Positions 26,646-35,566 are shown, numbered from the stretch's first letter. The stretch: 64,000 nt of DNA from Lawsonibacter hominis (GCF_014287895.1 NZ_JACOPP010000007.1:66768-130767), one strand, 5' to 3'. Numbers and translations are program-made. The notes: generated by a model not told the origin, from the letters alone.

Positions 26646-27353
26646 TTATTTCAGACAATACTGATCTGTGTAACGGGCCAGCAGTTCGGCGGGCGAGTGT
26701 TCGCGCTCGCTTGGAAGGTAGGCCCGGCGGGCAGAGCCTTCCTGCGCCTTTTTTTCCGGAAAGATGAGCCGTCCGGCGATGACCGCATCGGCCCCGAGAT
26801 GGAAGCAGTTGCCCATCTCGGTCTCATCCATGGCGCCGTCCACCCAGAGTTCTTTACCGGCGGGAAGCAGGTTTCTGGCGGTGCGAATGCGGTCGTGGCT
26901 GGCTCCGCAGAAGCCGAGTCCATTGGTGCCGCCAAATCCGCAGTCCATGGTCATGAGCAGCAAAAAGTCAATGTACTCAAAGAAGGGAGCCACCTGTTCC
27001 ACCGGGGTTTTTACATTGATGGCCAGTCCGGGGATCAGGCCCAACTGCCTCAGGGCGCACAGTTCCTCTGAAGGATAGGGCAATTCCTCAAAGTGGACTG
27101 CCACCTCCCGCGCGTTGCATTTGGCGATTTCCCCAAAATATTGACTGGGGTTTTTGGCCATAAAATGAAAGCACAGGGGATTGGGGAACAGGGCGGCAAT
27201 GGAGCGCACAGTACGCATTCCGAAGGTGATATTATTGACGAAATTGCCATCCTCAATATCAATATGCAGGGGCGTATCCTTCGGGAAGGCGCCCAACTCC
27301 TCTGCCAGGAAAAGCTGATTGGCTGAGGCGGCGGAAGGGATGATTCGTTTCAT
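26646..27353 (-). CDS. Ribulose-phosphate 3-epimerase family protein
   Basis: 235 residues, TIM barrel. Metal ligands of the family are present: His and Asp in LHIDIEDGNFVNN, His in LCFHFMAKNP, Asp in LWVDGAMD. Family members epimerise C3 of pentulose or hexulose phosphates. In the operon it lies between a BtpA-type protein and a class II aldolase/epimerase, so it probably acts on a pathway-specific ketose phosphate. A Glu in HIDIEDG replaces the usual Met. Confidence 0.88.
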   Translation of the reverse strand: MKRIIPSAASANQLFLAEELGAFPKDTPLHIDIEDGNFVNNITFGMRTVRSIAALFPNPLCFHFMAKNPSQYFGEIAKCNAREVAVHFEELPYPSEELCALRQLGLIPGLAINVKTPVEQVAPFFEYIDFLLLMTMDCGFGGTNGLGFCGASHDRIRTARNLLPAGKELWVDGAMDETEMGNCFHLGADAVIAGRLIFPEKKAQEGSARRAYLPSEREHSPAELLARYTDQYCLK

Positions 27354-27376
27354 GTCGAGCGTCCTTTCTCTGCGCC

Positions 27377-28204
27377 TTACCGTTTTGCGCGCAGCGCCTT
27401 TACCACGTCCATAAATTCTTTGACACGGTTGACATCCACACGTACGTTCTCCAGGCGGTCGTTTTCCAAACGACCGCCCTCTTTAAAATAGGTGCCTACC
27501 ACCGCGCCGTCAGCGGAGGAGAGCTTCTGCTCGATGGTATCGGGGCGGCAGCCGGTGTTGCACAAGACCACCACGTCAGGCGCGCCTTTCTTCACGCTGG
27601 CGATTAGGGCGTCGTCGACATCCTGCCCGGCCGCATTGGCGGAAATGCAAAGCCCGTCGGGATGCGCCTTGAAGATCGTGGATTTGGCGATATCCACCAG
27701 CGGGCGCGGGTCCAGATTGCGATCGGATTCGGGGTTAATGAAGTACAGCATCTTCAGCTCATCCAAGTGCAGCGCAGCCTTACGGCGCAGCAAATGGGAA
27801 AAATCATTGTTGTAAAGTCCGCCGTCACCCACGTAGACTCCGCTGAAGGTGCCGCGGATGAACTTTGCGTCCACGGCGGCCGCCAGCTCAATGGCCGCCA
27901 GTCCGTCCGAAATGCAGTCCACGCCGTAAGGAACGCAGATCTCCGACTTGAGCTCGCCGATGACGCGGGCCATGGCGGCCGGCGTCACAAAGCTCATGTG
28001 CCGTTCGTAGGGCAGGCTGAACTCATTGGAAAAAATAATACCATCCACACCGCCGTCCTGAAGCGCATGGAGGTCTGCGCGGGCGTGTTCGACCACGCGC
28101 TCCATGCAGTGGCCGTAATGAAACCGGGGATCGCCCGGGAGGGGATCCAAATGCAGCATGGTAAAAATCGGCTTTTTTACGCCAAACATATCGTCAGTCC
28201 ACAT
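27377..28204 (-). CDS. BtpA/SgcQ family protein
   Basis: 275 residues. The BtpA family start FTMLHLDPLPGDPRF and the internal GVDGIIFSNEFSLPY and VPYGVDCISDGLAAIELAAAVDAKFIRG are clear; TIM-barrel fold expected. Family members are known from photosystem I assembly (BtpA) and from the E. coli sgc sugar cluster (SgcQ). The reaction is unknown. Linkage to PTS and epimerase genes parallels sgc. Confidence 0.85.
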   Translation of the reverse strand: MWTDDMFGVKKPIFTMLHLDPLPGDPRFHYGHCMERVVEHARADLHALQDGGVDGIIFSNEFSLPYERHMSFVTPAAMARVIGELKSEICVPYGVDCISDGLAAIELAAAVDAKFIRGTFSGVYVGDGGLYNNDFSHLLRRKAALHLDELKMLYFINPESDRNLDPRPLVDIAKSTIFKAHPDGLCISANAAGQDVDDALIASVKKGAPDVVVLCNTGCRPDTIEQKLSSADGAVVGTYFKEGGRLENDRLENVRVDVNRVKEFMDVVKALRAKR

Positions 28205-28239
28205 AGCATATCACCTTTTTCGCTGATTTTTTCCTGAGG

Positions 28240-28890
28240 TCAGGCCCACAGTTTTTGCATACGTGCCTTGATGCGTCGGGCTTCCGCGGCCGGGTCCTTT
28301 GCATTGCGGATCGAGCGGCCACAGATGACGGCAAACAGAGGCAGACCGGCCAACATATCCAAGTCGTCGTAGGTAATACCGCCGGTGGCTGTGACTTCAA
28401 AGCCCATGTTACATAGCTTCTGAAGAAACTCTACATCCTCACAAGTCCAGGGACCGCTGGCCGAACTGGGGCGGCCGTAGATGATCTGCTTGATGCCGAT
28501 TTCCTTCCAGGTTTTAAGATCATCCAGCGTCCAACCGGCGCCATAGTCGCCGTAGAGTTCAATTTGCACATCCTGTCCGTTTGCCCGGGCCTGCTCCAGG
28601 ACAGCGGCCTTGACTTCATTGCGGGCAGGGGAAAACATAGTTACATACTGGACTTGACTGGCCAAAACCTTCGGACCGAAATGGGCTACGGAAAGCTGAG
28701 CGTCAGCGACCATGATTTTGTCCGGAAAACAGGCCCGCATGATCCGAACGGCGCGCATCCCCTCCATCAGGATAAGCATAGTGCCGCATTCGATAATGTC
28801 TGCCTCAGTTCCAAGACCGCCCTGCAAGGTACGAAACGCATCTTCCAGGGATTCGTTATCTAAAGCGATTTGTAAATAAGGTGCTTTCAT
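28240..28890 (-). CDS. KGPDC/hexulose-phosphate synthase (OMPDC suprafamily) homologue with replaced catalytic motif
   Basis: 216 residues, aligning end to end with UlaD (3-keto-L-gulonate-6-phosphate decarboxylase): APYLQIALDN, TEADIIECGTMLI, VQIELYG, FEVTATGGITYDDL, FAVICGRSIRNAKDP. Phosphate-binding parts and Glu34 are kept. The hallmark D-x-K-x-x-D motif reads Asp63-Ala-Gln65-Leu-Ser-Val68, so the catalytic Lys and second Asp are missing. The UlaD His136/Arg139 region reads Gly139-Arg-Pro-Ser142. It may catalyse a different reaction (for example an isomerisation) or be regulatory. The fold is sure, the activity is not. Confidence 0.85.
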   Translation of the reverse strand: MKAPYLQIALDNESLEDAFRTLQGGLGTEADIIECGTMLILMEGMRAVRIMRACFPDKIMVADAQLSVAHFGPKVLASQVQYVTMFSPARNEVKAAVLEQARANGQDVQIELYGDYGAGWTLDDLKTWKEIGIKQIIYGRPSSASGPWTCEDVEFLQKLCNMGFEVTATGGITYDDLDMLAGLPLFAVICGRSIRNAKDPAAEARRIKARMQKLWA

Positions 28891-28995
28891 ATTTGCCTCT
28901 CTTATTTTTAATTTTTAAACAGAAAAGCGGCCTGCCTGCCGGCTTGCGGGCAGGCAGGCCGCTTGGTGGTGGGGCGGGGTTCGATCCGATGGGAA

Positions 28996-29445
28996 TCAGG
29001 CCACCAGGGACTCCAGCAAATATTCGATCATAAAATAGTTGCCCATATAAAAAATGAGTGGGATAAACAGCTTCCGCCTGGACAGCGAACGGTTGACAAT
29101 ATCCCGATAGACCAGATAGACGATGACTAGAAAGGTCACGATACAATAAGCGGCGCTGGGGACCGTAACAGAGGAAAAGCCGAACCAGGTCCTCAGGTCG
29201 ATTTGGGTTGGGAGCTGCTGCCAGGCCGTAACGTTCAGGTAGGCTGTCCCGCACAGAATGAGCAGATACAGCCCCTTGGTCAGAGTGGAACTCTTTTTTA
29301 ATCCATCTGAGAGAGAGAGCCGTTCCGGCTGCCATACGTCCAGTTCCTCCGCGTCCGGATCGTCCGGAGAGGTGTGCACACGCGCTTGTGCCGCCTCACT
29401 CTGTCGGGTATCCTGCTGTCTGTGGTGACCGCGCTTGCTTCCCAT
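28996..29445 (-). CDS. Hypothetical membrane protein in the sugar operon
   Basis: 149 residues. A hydrophilic N-terminal 50 residues with His/Gln/Asp-rich sequence is followed by about three to four hydrophobic segments (TKGLYLLILCGTAYLNV, VPSAAYCIVTFLVIVYLVY, LFIPLIFYMGNYFMIEYLLESL). No family recognised. Lies between the phosphotriesterase-type gene and the KGPDC homologue, same strand with short gaps, so probably co-expressed. Confidence 0.6.
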   Translation of the reverse strand: MGSKRGHHRQQDTRQSEAAQARVHTSPDDPDAEELDVWQPERLSLSDGLKKSSTLTKGLYLLILCGTAYLNVTAWQQLPTQIDLRTWFGFSSVTVPSAAYCIVTFLVIVYLVYRDIVNRSLSRRKLFIPLIFYMGNYFMIEYLLESLVA

Positions 29446-29463
29446 GTTAAGATCCCTCGCTTT

Positions 29464-30411
29464 TTATTTTCTCATGGAGTAGAACCGGGCGGGATTATTG
29501 ATCATGAAGTCATCCACGGTCTCCTGGGTGAAGCCTTCGTCCAGCAGACGCGGAATGAACTTCTGCTTAATAAAGCCCCAGCCGGGACCATAGCCATAGG
29601 CCTGATGATGGCTCTTCTTGCCCATATCGTTGCTGAGCATGATCTGCTTGCCGAACCCGTCATCCACCAGGCGGCGCAGCAGGTCCACACGGACCGAATC
29701 GGGATAGTACTTGACTTTGCCCGGCCCGTCGTAGATCAAATAGGCGCCGGTCTCCAGAATTTTCTTGTGCAGCCAGTAGTCGGGATTGCGGTCAATGTGG
29801 GCGATGCCGAACTGATTGGCAGGAAGTCCTTCGTTGAGGACGATCTCCAACTGCTCCAGGGCAAAGGAGCCCCCGTCGGTATGGGTGTGCATGGGGCAGC
29901 CAGTGGCAATAGCGGCGCGGGCGCCGGCCTTCAGGGCCTTGACCTCACCAGGGGTGGCGTAGCAGTACTGCGTGCCGGCCTTGATCCAGCCGGCCTTGAT
30001 CGTGGTGCCGTTCATGCCTTCTGTGATCTCCTTGACGTAACCGGCGGCAATCTCATCCACATCCTTATCCTTCCAGACAATGGACAGGTCCATCAGCGGC
30101 TCACGGTCGCCCGGATAGTCGAAGGGAACGCCGGTAGCGGCAATGATATGGACGCCGGTAGTTTCAGAGATGACCTTGAGGTAGGCCGGCGCGCGGCCGT
30201 CCTGATCGCGGCACATGGCGTCCACCAGGCAGCCGCCGCCAATGGACTTATAGTCTTTTACCATCTGCAGCTGGATATTGAAATTGCGCAGGGCCCATTC
30301 ATTGTCCGGCGCGAACAGGCCGCGGGGACAATGGATCACGTGCTCATGGGCCATTGTGAACCCTAGCTCAGACGAGTCGATGTCGCCCAGAACGGTTCTT
30401 ACTTTTCCCAT
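29464..30411 (-). CDS. Phosphotriesterase-family metal-dependent hydrolase (sugar lactonase candidate)
   Basis: 315 residues, amidohydrolase superfamily. The metal site is readable: GFTMAHEHVI (HxH), the Lys likely carbamylated in TTIKAGWIK, His in PMHTHTDGG, His in IAHIDRNPD, and Asp in MLSNDMGKK. Members of this COG1735-type group include hydrolases of phosphorylated sugar lactones; linkage to a PTS, epimerases and a KGPDC homologue favours that role. First gene of the minus operon. Confidence 0.85.
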   Translation of the reverse strand: MGKVRTVLGDIDSSELGFTMAHEHVIHCPRGLFAPDNEWALRNFNIQLQMVKDYKSIGGGCLVDAMCRDQDGRAPAYLKVISETTGVHIIAATGVPFDYPGDREPLMDLSIVWKDKDVDEIAAGYVKEITEGMNGTTIKAGWIKAGTQYCYATPGEVKALKAGARAAIATGCPMHTHTDGGSFALEQLEIVLNEGLPANQFGIAHIDRNPDYWLHKKILETGAYLIYDGPGKVKYYPDSVRVDLLRRLVDDGFGKQIMLSNDMGKKSHHQAYGYGPGWGFIKQKFIPRLLDEGFTQETVDDFMINNPARFYSMRK

Positions 30412-30889
30412 TTTCTAAGACCTCCAGATAAAGATATAGCCACTTTTGGACAGAGAAGCAGCGCTGAAAAGTGAATCGGCCGGGATTTTGCTCCTCTGTT
30501 CGTCGCAAGTATATAAAAATTTTGCGGGTAACTCAAGCTGTTTGGTGTGTTTTTCACAACCGTTCGCCTTCCGGCGGGGCGAGGGAACGGATGGGGCGGT
30601 TTTAAGAAAATTTTTGAAATGAAATACGCGTAATTGTGCAAAAATCCGGCGGCCAGCGTTGTTTTTTTGCGATATACGTGAAAAAGCGGACGGTTATTAT
30701 GGTGATTTTAACGAGAATAGCTGCACAAATGAGCAAGCTGCACAGGTGATTCAATTGGCCCGAAATGATTGACAATGTTCAAAAAGTGCCTCAAACTTGA
30801 TATGGTTTCTGAACTGTGTGTAACGGAAAGAGGCCATTGTGGAGACGGCATGCCGCCTTCACGGGTAATTTGAAGGGAGCGAGCGCGCC
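30412..30889. other. 478-bp AT-rich control region between divergent sugar operons
   Basis: No gene is seen. It holds the minus-strand promoter at 30508-30536 and a direct repeat AGCTGCACA at 30719-30727 and 30736-30744 (17-bp phase); a third TGTGCA lies near 30635. These repeats are candidate sites for the SorC-type regulator encoded downstream. A TTGACA at about 30769 lacks a well-spaced -10, so the plus-strand promoter is not assigned. Confidence 0.5.
30508..30536 (-). promoter_or_regulatory. Promoter of the minus-strand sugar operon
   Basis: Minus strand TTGAGT, 17 bp, TATACT, about 90 bp before the phosphotriesterase-family gene. Confidence 0.65.
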
Positions 30890-31342
30890 ATGAAGCTTGA
30901 TTATTTAAAAGGCCTGTATCAAAAGGGCCTGTTTGAAGTACACGAATGCTTTACGACCTGGGAGCAGGCGGTCAGGGCCTCTGTTCAGCCGCTGGTGCGA
31001 GCCGGCATGGCAGAGCCGGCTTATGCCGACAGCATCATTGACAATGTGGAGGAAAACGGACCTTACATCTTTTTGGCGCCCCATATCTGTATGCCCCATT
31101 CCAAGGCGGTGGAGCTTGTCCATAAACCGGGGATCTGTTTTGTAAAGGTAAACCAGCCCGTTTGGTATGATAAGAACGACCCCGACATGGGCGCGGAGCT
31201 TTTTTTTACCATTGCAGCCTGCGAGTTGAACGCCCACTTGGATGCGGTCATGGAATTAGCGGATATTTTTGATGATGAAGAAACCATAACCGCTTTGCTG
31301 AACGCAAAAAGTTCCCAGGATTTTGAAAAGCTGTTGGGCTGA
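30890..31342 (+). CDS. PTS EIIA component (fructose/mannitol/galactitol-type IIA)
   Basis: 150 residues. The phosphorylatable His is in LAPHICMPHSKAVE (the MPHS His matches the IIA-2 active site). Accepts phosphate from HPr and passes it to IIB. First gene of the plus-strand PTS operon, GAAGGGAGCGAG upstream of the ATG. Confidence 0.88.
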   Translation: MKLDYLKGLYQKGLFEVHECFTTWEQAVRASVQPLVRAGMAEPAYADSIIDNVEENGPYIFLAPHICMPHSKAVELVHKPGICFVKVNQPVWYDKNDPDMGAELFFTIAACELNAHLDAVMELADIFDDEETITALLNAKSSQDFEKLLG

Positions 31343-31496
31343 GCCACTCCCTTCGCTTTTCAAATGATAGAATCAAATTCCGGCCGGGGAAAGGAGGAAA
31401 AAGTCCCATAGTTTCCCTCACAGGCAGTTAAAAGGACCGAGATTATTTTGGTACCCCCAAAACAGAGAAAACTGCAAAAAGAAAGAAGAGGAGAAT

Positions 31497-32978
31497 ATGG
31501 AGAACGTCATATCCGTATTGAGCTGGGTCTGGTACAATTTCTTTGACAGAGCAGCTATGTTTATGATGGTGCTGGTCCTGATCGGCCAGCTGCTGACAAA
31601 GCGCCCCGTTTTGGAGTCCATTATGGGCGCCCTGAAGGCCTATATCGGCTATATCGTCTATCAGACGGCCACCGGCGGACTGTACAATGCCTTCCAACCC
31701 ATCATGATGGGGATGCGGAACGTCCTGGGCATGAATTTGCTCGTCAATGACGATTCCTTGGGCGCAGGGACCCTAACCGCCATTTTGGAGGGCTTTGGGC
31801 GCACCACCAGCCTGCAGATGGCTTCCATGGCGGCAGGCTTTATTTTTGCAATCCTATTGGTCCTGCTGAAGAAGTACACAAAGTGCCGGTCCCTTATTAT
31901 CCAGGCGCACATCCTGTCCGGTCAGGCCATCGACATGGTCCCGATCCTTCTGGTCATGTTCCCCCTGATGAACGATTTCACCGTTATTCTGGCGGTGGGC
32001 CTCTTCCTGGCGGTAAAGTGGTGCGTGCTTTCCAACTTAACGGTGGAACCCGCGCAGGATCTGACCGACGGCGCAAATATGTGCGTGGGGCACACCCAGA
32101 TGATCCTGGACCGCATCGGCTATGAGTATGGCCGGTACCTGGAGCGCAAGGCCAGGAAAAAGGGTAAGGAAGTCAAGAAGTTCGATAATATGGAGATGCC
32201 CGGTTTCCTGTCCATTTTCAACGATATGTATGTGTCCTCCTTTATCGTCATGCTGATTTACTTTGCCGTGCTGATTTCCCTGATCGGAAAGCCCGGTATG
32301 ATGGCCATCGACTCCAGCCTCACTGAAAGCACAAGTTTTGCCCTGTATATCTTCCACACCGCCGGCAAGTTCCCCGTTTACCTGGTGATCCTGCTGACCG
32401 GAATGCGGATGTTCGTTGCTGAGCTGACCGTGGCCTTCAGCGGTATCTCCGAAAAGATCCTGCCCAACACCCTGCCCGGCATCGACTGCGCCGCCTTCTA
32501 CGGCTTTGTAACCAACGGCTCGGTCATTACCATCAGCTTCCTGGTGGGTTCCCTGACCATGACCCTCTTTACCACGGTCGGCATGTTGCTCGGCCTGCCC
32601 TTCGTGTGCCTGGTCGGGTTTGTCCCCATGATGTTCGACAGCGCCACCGTCGGCATTTTCGCCCATCACAGAGGCGGTATCAAGGCCCTGGTGGTCTCCT
32701 GTATCGGCGTGGCGGTGGCCGACGTATTCCTGGCGGGGATCGCCGCGTGCACCATCGGCTTTGCCCAGTACGGCGGGGTCGGTTTCCAGGTGGACAACGC
32801 AATTACCCTGGCGGCGTTCTCCCCCATCTGGAAGTATCTCGGATGGGCCGGATATGCCTTGGTCCTGGTCATCATGCTGGCAATCCCACAGATTCAGTAT
32901 CTTAAGAACAAGAAGGGATATTGGCTGGCCGCCGAGGACTGGGAACAGTACAAGCAGGTCATGGGGGAGGATTTATAA
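31497..32978 (+). CDS. PTS EIIC permease (ascorbate/galactitol superfamily)
   Basis: 493 residues, ten or more membrane segments. GFVPMMFDSATVGIFAHHRGG near residue 385 resembles the substrate-site loop of UlaA-type IIC proteins; MCVGHTQMILDRIG also fits. The family moves ascorbate, galactitol or related polyols while phosphorylating them. GAGGAG is just before the ATG. Substrate unknown; neighbours suggest an acid- or lactone-type sugar. Confidence 0.85.
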   Translation: MENVISVLSWVWYNFFDRAAMFMMVLVLIGQLLTKRPVLESIMGALKAYIGYIVYQTATGGLYNAFQPIMMGMRNVLGMNLLVNDDSLGAGTLTAILEGFGRTTSLQMASMAAGFIFAILLVLLKKYTKCRSLIIQAHILSGQAIDMVPILLVMFPLMNDFTVILAVGLFLAVKWCVLSNLTVEPAQDLTDGANMCVGHTQMILDRIGYEYGRYLERKARKKGKEVKKFDNMEMPGFLSIFNDMYVSSFIVMLIYFAVLISLIGKPGMMAIDSSLTESTSFALYIFHTAGKFPVYLVILLTGMRMFVAELTVAFSGISEKILPNTLPGIDCAAFYGFVTNGSVITISFLVGSLTMTLFTTVGMLLGLPFVCLVGFVPMMFDSATVGIFAHHRGGIKALVVSCIGVAVADVFLAGIAACTIGFAQYGGVGFQVDNAITLAAFSPIWKYLGWAGYALVLVIMLAIPQIQYLKNKKGYWLAAEDWEQYKQVMGEDL

Positions 32979-33005
32979 GAATCCGCAGGGCCCCTTTTTT
33001 GGATC

Positions 33006-33040
33006 GGGAATCCCACGGCCGGATCGGCCGTGGGATTCCC
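33006..33040 (+). terminator. Hairpin between IIC and IIB genes
   Basis: Perfect 16-bp arms (GGGAATCCCACGGCCG, loop GAT) with no T-run. It may be an attenuator or processing/stability element that sets different levels of IIC and the downstream PTS proteins. Confidence 0.45.
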
Positions 33041-33107
33041 TCCCTGTTAAAAATACCGCGTAAAATGCAGCGCACGAAAGACAAATCATGTCGGAGGAGT
33101 GAGACAG

Positions 33108-33425
33108 ATGGACGTCAAGAGCAAAAAGTTTAATATCCTGGCGTGCTGTGCGGCTGGCAACGGCTGCTGCCAGCTGGTGAGCCTGAAGGTCAAACGGGTG
33201 TTTACCAAGCTGGGGCTGAAATGCAATGTGGAGGCGAACACCGTGTCGGTGGGAAAGGCCATCGGTCAGAAATACGACGTGGTCTACTGTGGCGTGGCGC
33301 TGGAGCCCCAGTTCGCTGCGGCAAAACAAAAGGGAGCCTATGTGATCCCCCTGAAAAACATTATGTCCGAGGCAGAGATCGAGGAGAAGACGAAGCTCTG
33401 GCTGGACACCCTGGCCGGCGCCTGA
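33108..33425 (+). CDS. PTS EIIB component (galactitol/ascorbate type)
   Basis: 105 residues. The active-site Cys lies in the P-loop-like ILACCAAGNGCCQLVSLKVKRVF near the N-terminus. Transfers phosphate from IIA to the sugar in IIC. ATG 33108 is preferred (GGAGGAG about 9 nt upstream); a GTG three codons earlier is open. Confidence 0.85.
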   Translation: MDVKSKKFNILACCAAGNGCCQLVSLKVKRVFTKLGLKCNVEANTVSVGKAIGQKYDVVYCGVALEPQFAAAKQKGAYVIPLKNIMSEAEIEEKTKLWLDTLAGA

Positions 33426-33448
33426 CCTGGCTGGAGGAGAGAAGCGCC

Positions 33449-33706
33449 ATGAAAGAATTTACTTATGTGATCCGGGATGCCGAGGGACTTCATGCCAGGC
33501 CGGCAGGTCTGCTGGTCAAGCTGGCCCAGGGCTTCTCCTGTACGATTCAGCTATCCGCCAATGGGAAGAGCGCCGACGCCAAGCGTCTGTTTGCCGTAAT
33601 GAAGCTGGCGGCTAAGTGCGGACAGGAGCTTCGAATAAATGTGGAGGGGCCGGATGAAACGGCGGCGGCCAGGGCGCTGGAGGAGTTCTGCGCCAAAGAA
33701 CTGTAA
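33449..33706 (+). CDS. HPr-like phosphocarrier protein, Ser46 replaced
   Basis: 85 residues. The phosphorylation site His15 is kept (EGLHARPAGLLV). At the position of the regulatory Ser46 (KSIMGVM in B. subtilis) the sequence is AKRLFAVMKL, with Arg in place of Ser. HPr kinase therefore could not use this protein for catabolite control; it would work only as a phosphoryl carrier. GGAGGAG precedes the ATG. Encoded between IIB and EI, so it looks dedicated to this system. Confidence 0.9.
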   Translation: MKEFTYVIRDAEGLHARPAGLLVKLAQGFSCTIQLSANGKSADAKRLFAVMKLAAKCGQELRINVEGPDETAAARALEEFCAKEL

Positions 33707-33720
33707 GGGGGCCGCAGCAT

Positions 33721-35355
33721 ATGGAGATCATGACCGGGATACCGGCCTCGTCTGGCCTCGTTACCGGGCCGGTTTTCCTGTATGAAAGACCAGAGACAGC
33801 GGCCTTCTCCACGCAGTCGGCCCGGACTGCAGAGCAGGAGCACCGGCGATTCGAACAAGCGGCGGAACAGGCCGGGGAACAGCTGGAGAAACTGTATGAA
33901 AAGACCGTCCGGGATGCGGGGGAGTCTGCCGCTCAGATTTTTCATATCCATAAGATGATGCTGGAGGACCTGGACTGGCTGGAGTCTATTTCCATCAATA
34001 TTTATGAAAAGGGATATACGGCCGAGTATGCGGTAACGTGCACTGCGACCGAGTTTGCCGAAATGTTTTCCTCCCTGGAGGACGAAGTCATGCAGGCCCG
34101 AAGCGCCGATGTCAGAGATCTGTGCCAGCGCCTGTTGGCGGTTCTGTCCGGCAAGGGAGCGGGCCGGGCGCTGACCGCCCCTGCGGTGATCGCCGCTGCA
34201 GATATGCTTCCCAGCGACACCATGCAGCTGGAAAAGCGTCATGTGCTCGCGTTTGTGACGGAGCAGGGCTCCTACGCCTCCCACTCGGCCATTTTAGCCC
34301 GGACCATGGGGATTCCCGCAGTGGTGGGGGTGCCGGGACTGATGGATGCCCTATCCGATGGACGTACCGTGATTGTGGACGGGAGCCGGGGAAGGGTTAT
34401 CCTGGACCCGGACGAAGAGACGCTTCAGACCTGTGAAGCGCGCCGTACGGCCTATTTGAAAGAGCAGGAGGACCTCAGGGCCTTTCGGGACAAGGAAAGT
34501 ATTACGCGGGACGGCGTGCGGATCGAGGTGTGTGCCAATATCGGCAGTGTCGCGGACGCCGATTCGGCTTTGGCGCAGGGCGCGGACGGCGTGGGACTAA
34601 TGCGCAGTGAATTCCTCTACCTGGACGCAGCGGAGCTCCCGGATGAAGCGGCTCAGGTCGACGCATACAGCCAAGTCCTCCGCAGGATGAACGGTAAAAG
34701 AGTGGTAGTACGCACCCTGGACATTGGGGCGGACAAGGTGCCCTCGTATCTGCCGCTGCCCCACGAGGAGAATTCGGCCCTGGGCTGCCGGGCCATCCGG
34801 CTGTGCTTTGCCCAGCCGGATGTGTTCCGTACGCAATTACGGGCTTTGCTGCGCGCTTCTGTGTACGGCACGCTGGCCATCATGTTCCCCATGATCAGCA
34901 AGCTGGAGGAACTGCACAGGGCCAAGGCCGTGCTGAAGCAGTGCCAGGAGGAACTGAGACAGGAGGGGATCCCCTTCTCCCAGAACATTGAGGTTGGGAT
35001 GATGGTAGAGGTGCCCTCGGCCGCGATCATGAGCGACCGGTTTGCTGCCGAGGTGGACTTTTTCTCCATTGGGACCAATGACCTGACACAGTATACCTTG
35101 GCGGCCGACCGGCTCAATGAGAAGGTGGCGGCGTTATTTGACTATGGCGATGAAGCGGTTCTGCGGCTGGTCGCCCATACCGCGAAGAGCGCTGCTGCAC
35201 ATGGGATCTGGTGCGGAATCTGTGGGGAGTCGGCAGCGAAGACGGAGCTGTTGCCCTTCTATGCAAAGGCAGGGATCCGGGAGCTGTCTGTCGTTCCGGG
35301 AAAAGTCTTGGAAATACGCAGGGCAGTGACCCAATTGGACACGACCGCGCTATAG
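33721..35355 (+). CDS. ptsI: PTS enzyme I (phosphoenolpyruvate-protein phosphotransferase)
   Basis: 544 residues. Active-site His in EQGSYASHSAILARTMGIPAVVG; PEP-binding barrel with GVGLMRSEFLYL, VVVRTLDIGADK and the Cys of GICGESA near the end. Normal EI is about 570 residues. In the GGRTSHTAI-type motif the first residues are changed (QGSYASH), which fits a specialised paralogue. Starts the phosphorelay for the neighbouring HPr, IIA, IIB and IIC. Confidence 0.92.
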   Translation: MEIMTGIPASSGLVTGPVFLYERPETAAFSTQSARTAEQEHRRFEQAAEQAGEQLEKLYEKTVRDAGESAAQIFHIHKMMLEDLDWLESISINIYEKGYTAEYAVTCTATEFAEMFSSLEDEVMQARSADVRDLCQRLLAVLSGKGAGRALTAPAVIAAADMLPSDTMQLEKRHVLAFVTEQGSYASHSAILARTMGIPAVVGVPGLMDALSDGRTVIVDGSRGRVILDPDEETLQTCEARRTAYLKEQEDLRAFRDKESITRDGVRIEVCANIGSVADADSALAQGADGVGLMRSEFLYLDAAELPDEAAQVDAYSQVLRRMNGKRVVVRTLDIGADKVPSYLPLPHEENSALGCRAIRLCFAQPDVFRTQLRALLRASVYGTLAIMFPMISKLEELHRAKAVLKQCQEELRQEGIPFSQNIEVGMMVEVPSAAIMSDRFAAEVDFFSIGTNDLTQYTLAADRLNEKVAALFDYGDEAVLRLVAHTAKSAAAHGIWCGICGESAAKTELLPFYAKAGIRELSVVPGKVLEIRRAVTQLDTTAL

Positions 35356-35374
35356 CGCAGCTTTTATTTTATAA

Positions 35375-35419
35375 GGCAGAGCCTCCGCTTGCATCAAACG
35401 CGCCCGCGGAGGCTCTGCC
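35375..35419 (+). terminator. Hairpin after the PTS operon
   Basis: GGCAGAGCCTCCGC / GCGGAGGCTCTGCC with a 17-nt loop; weak T-content afterwards. Probable end of the PTS transcript. Confidence 0.55.
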
Positions 35420-35566
35420 CTATGTTTGCTTTGCCCGAAAGCCAGCTTGTTCCAGCGGTTTCTGTCAGCTTGCCCTTGAAATTAAAGGTGCTAGAGATTA
35501 AAATGATTCAGAAGTGATTTTTTAAACTCACCCTTTCAGCACTGCCTTTGCAAGGAGGGAAGCCGC

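Noticed and set aside
30750..30780. TTGGCC...TTGAC as a possible sigma-54 promoter of the PTS operon
   Set aside because: The GG-N10-GC spacing is not met; the sugar cluster has a SorC-type regulator, not a sigma-54 activator.
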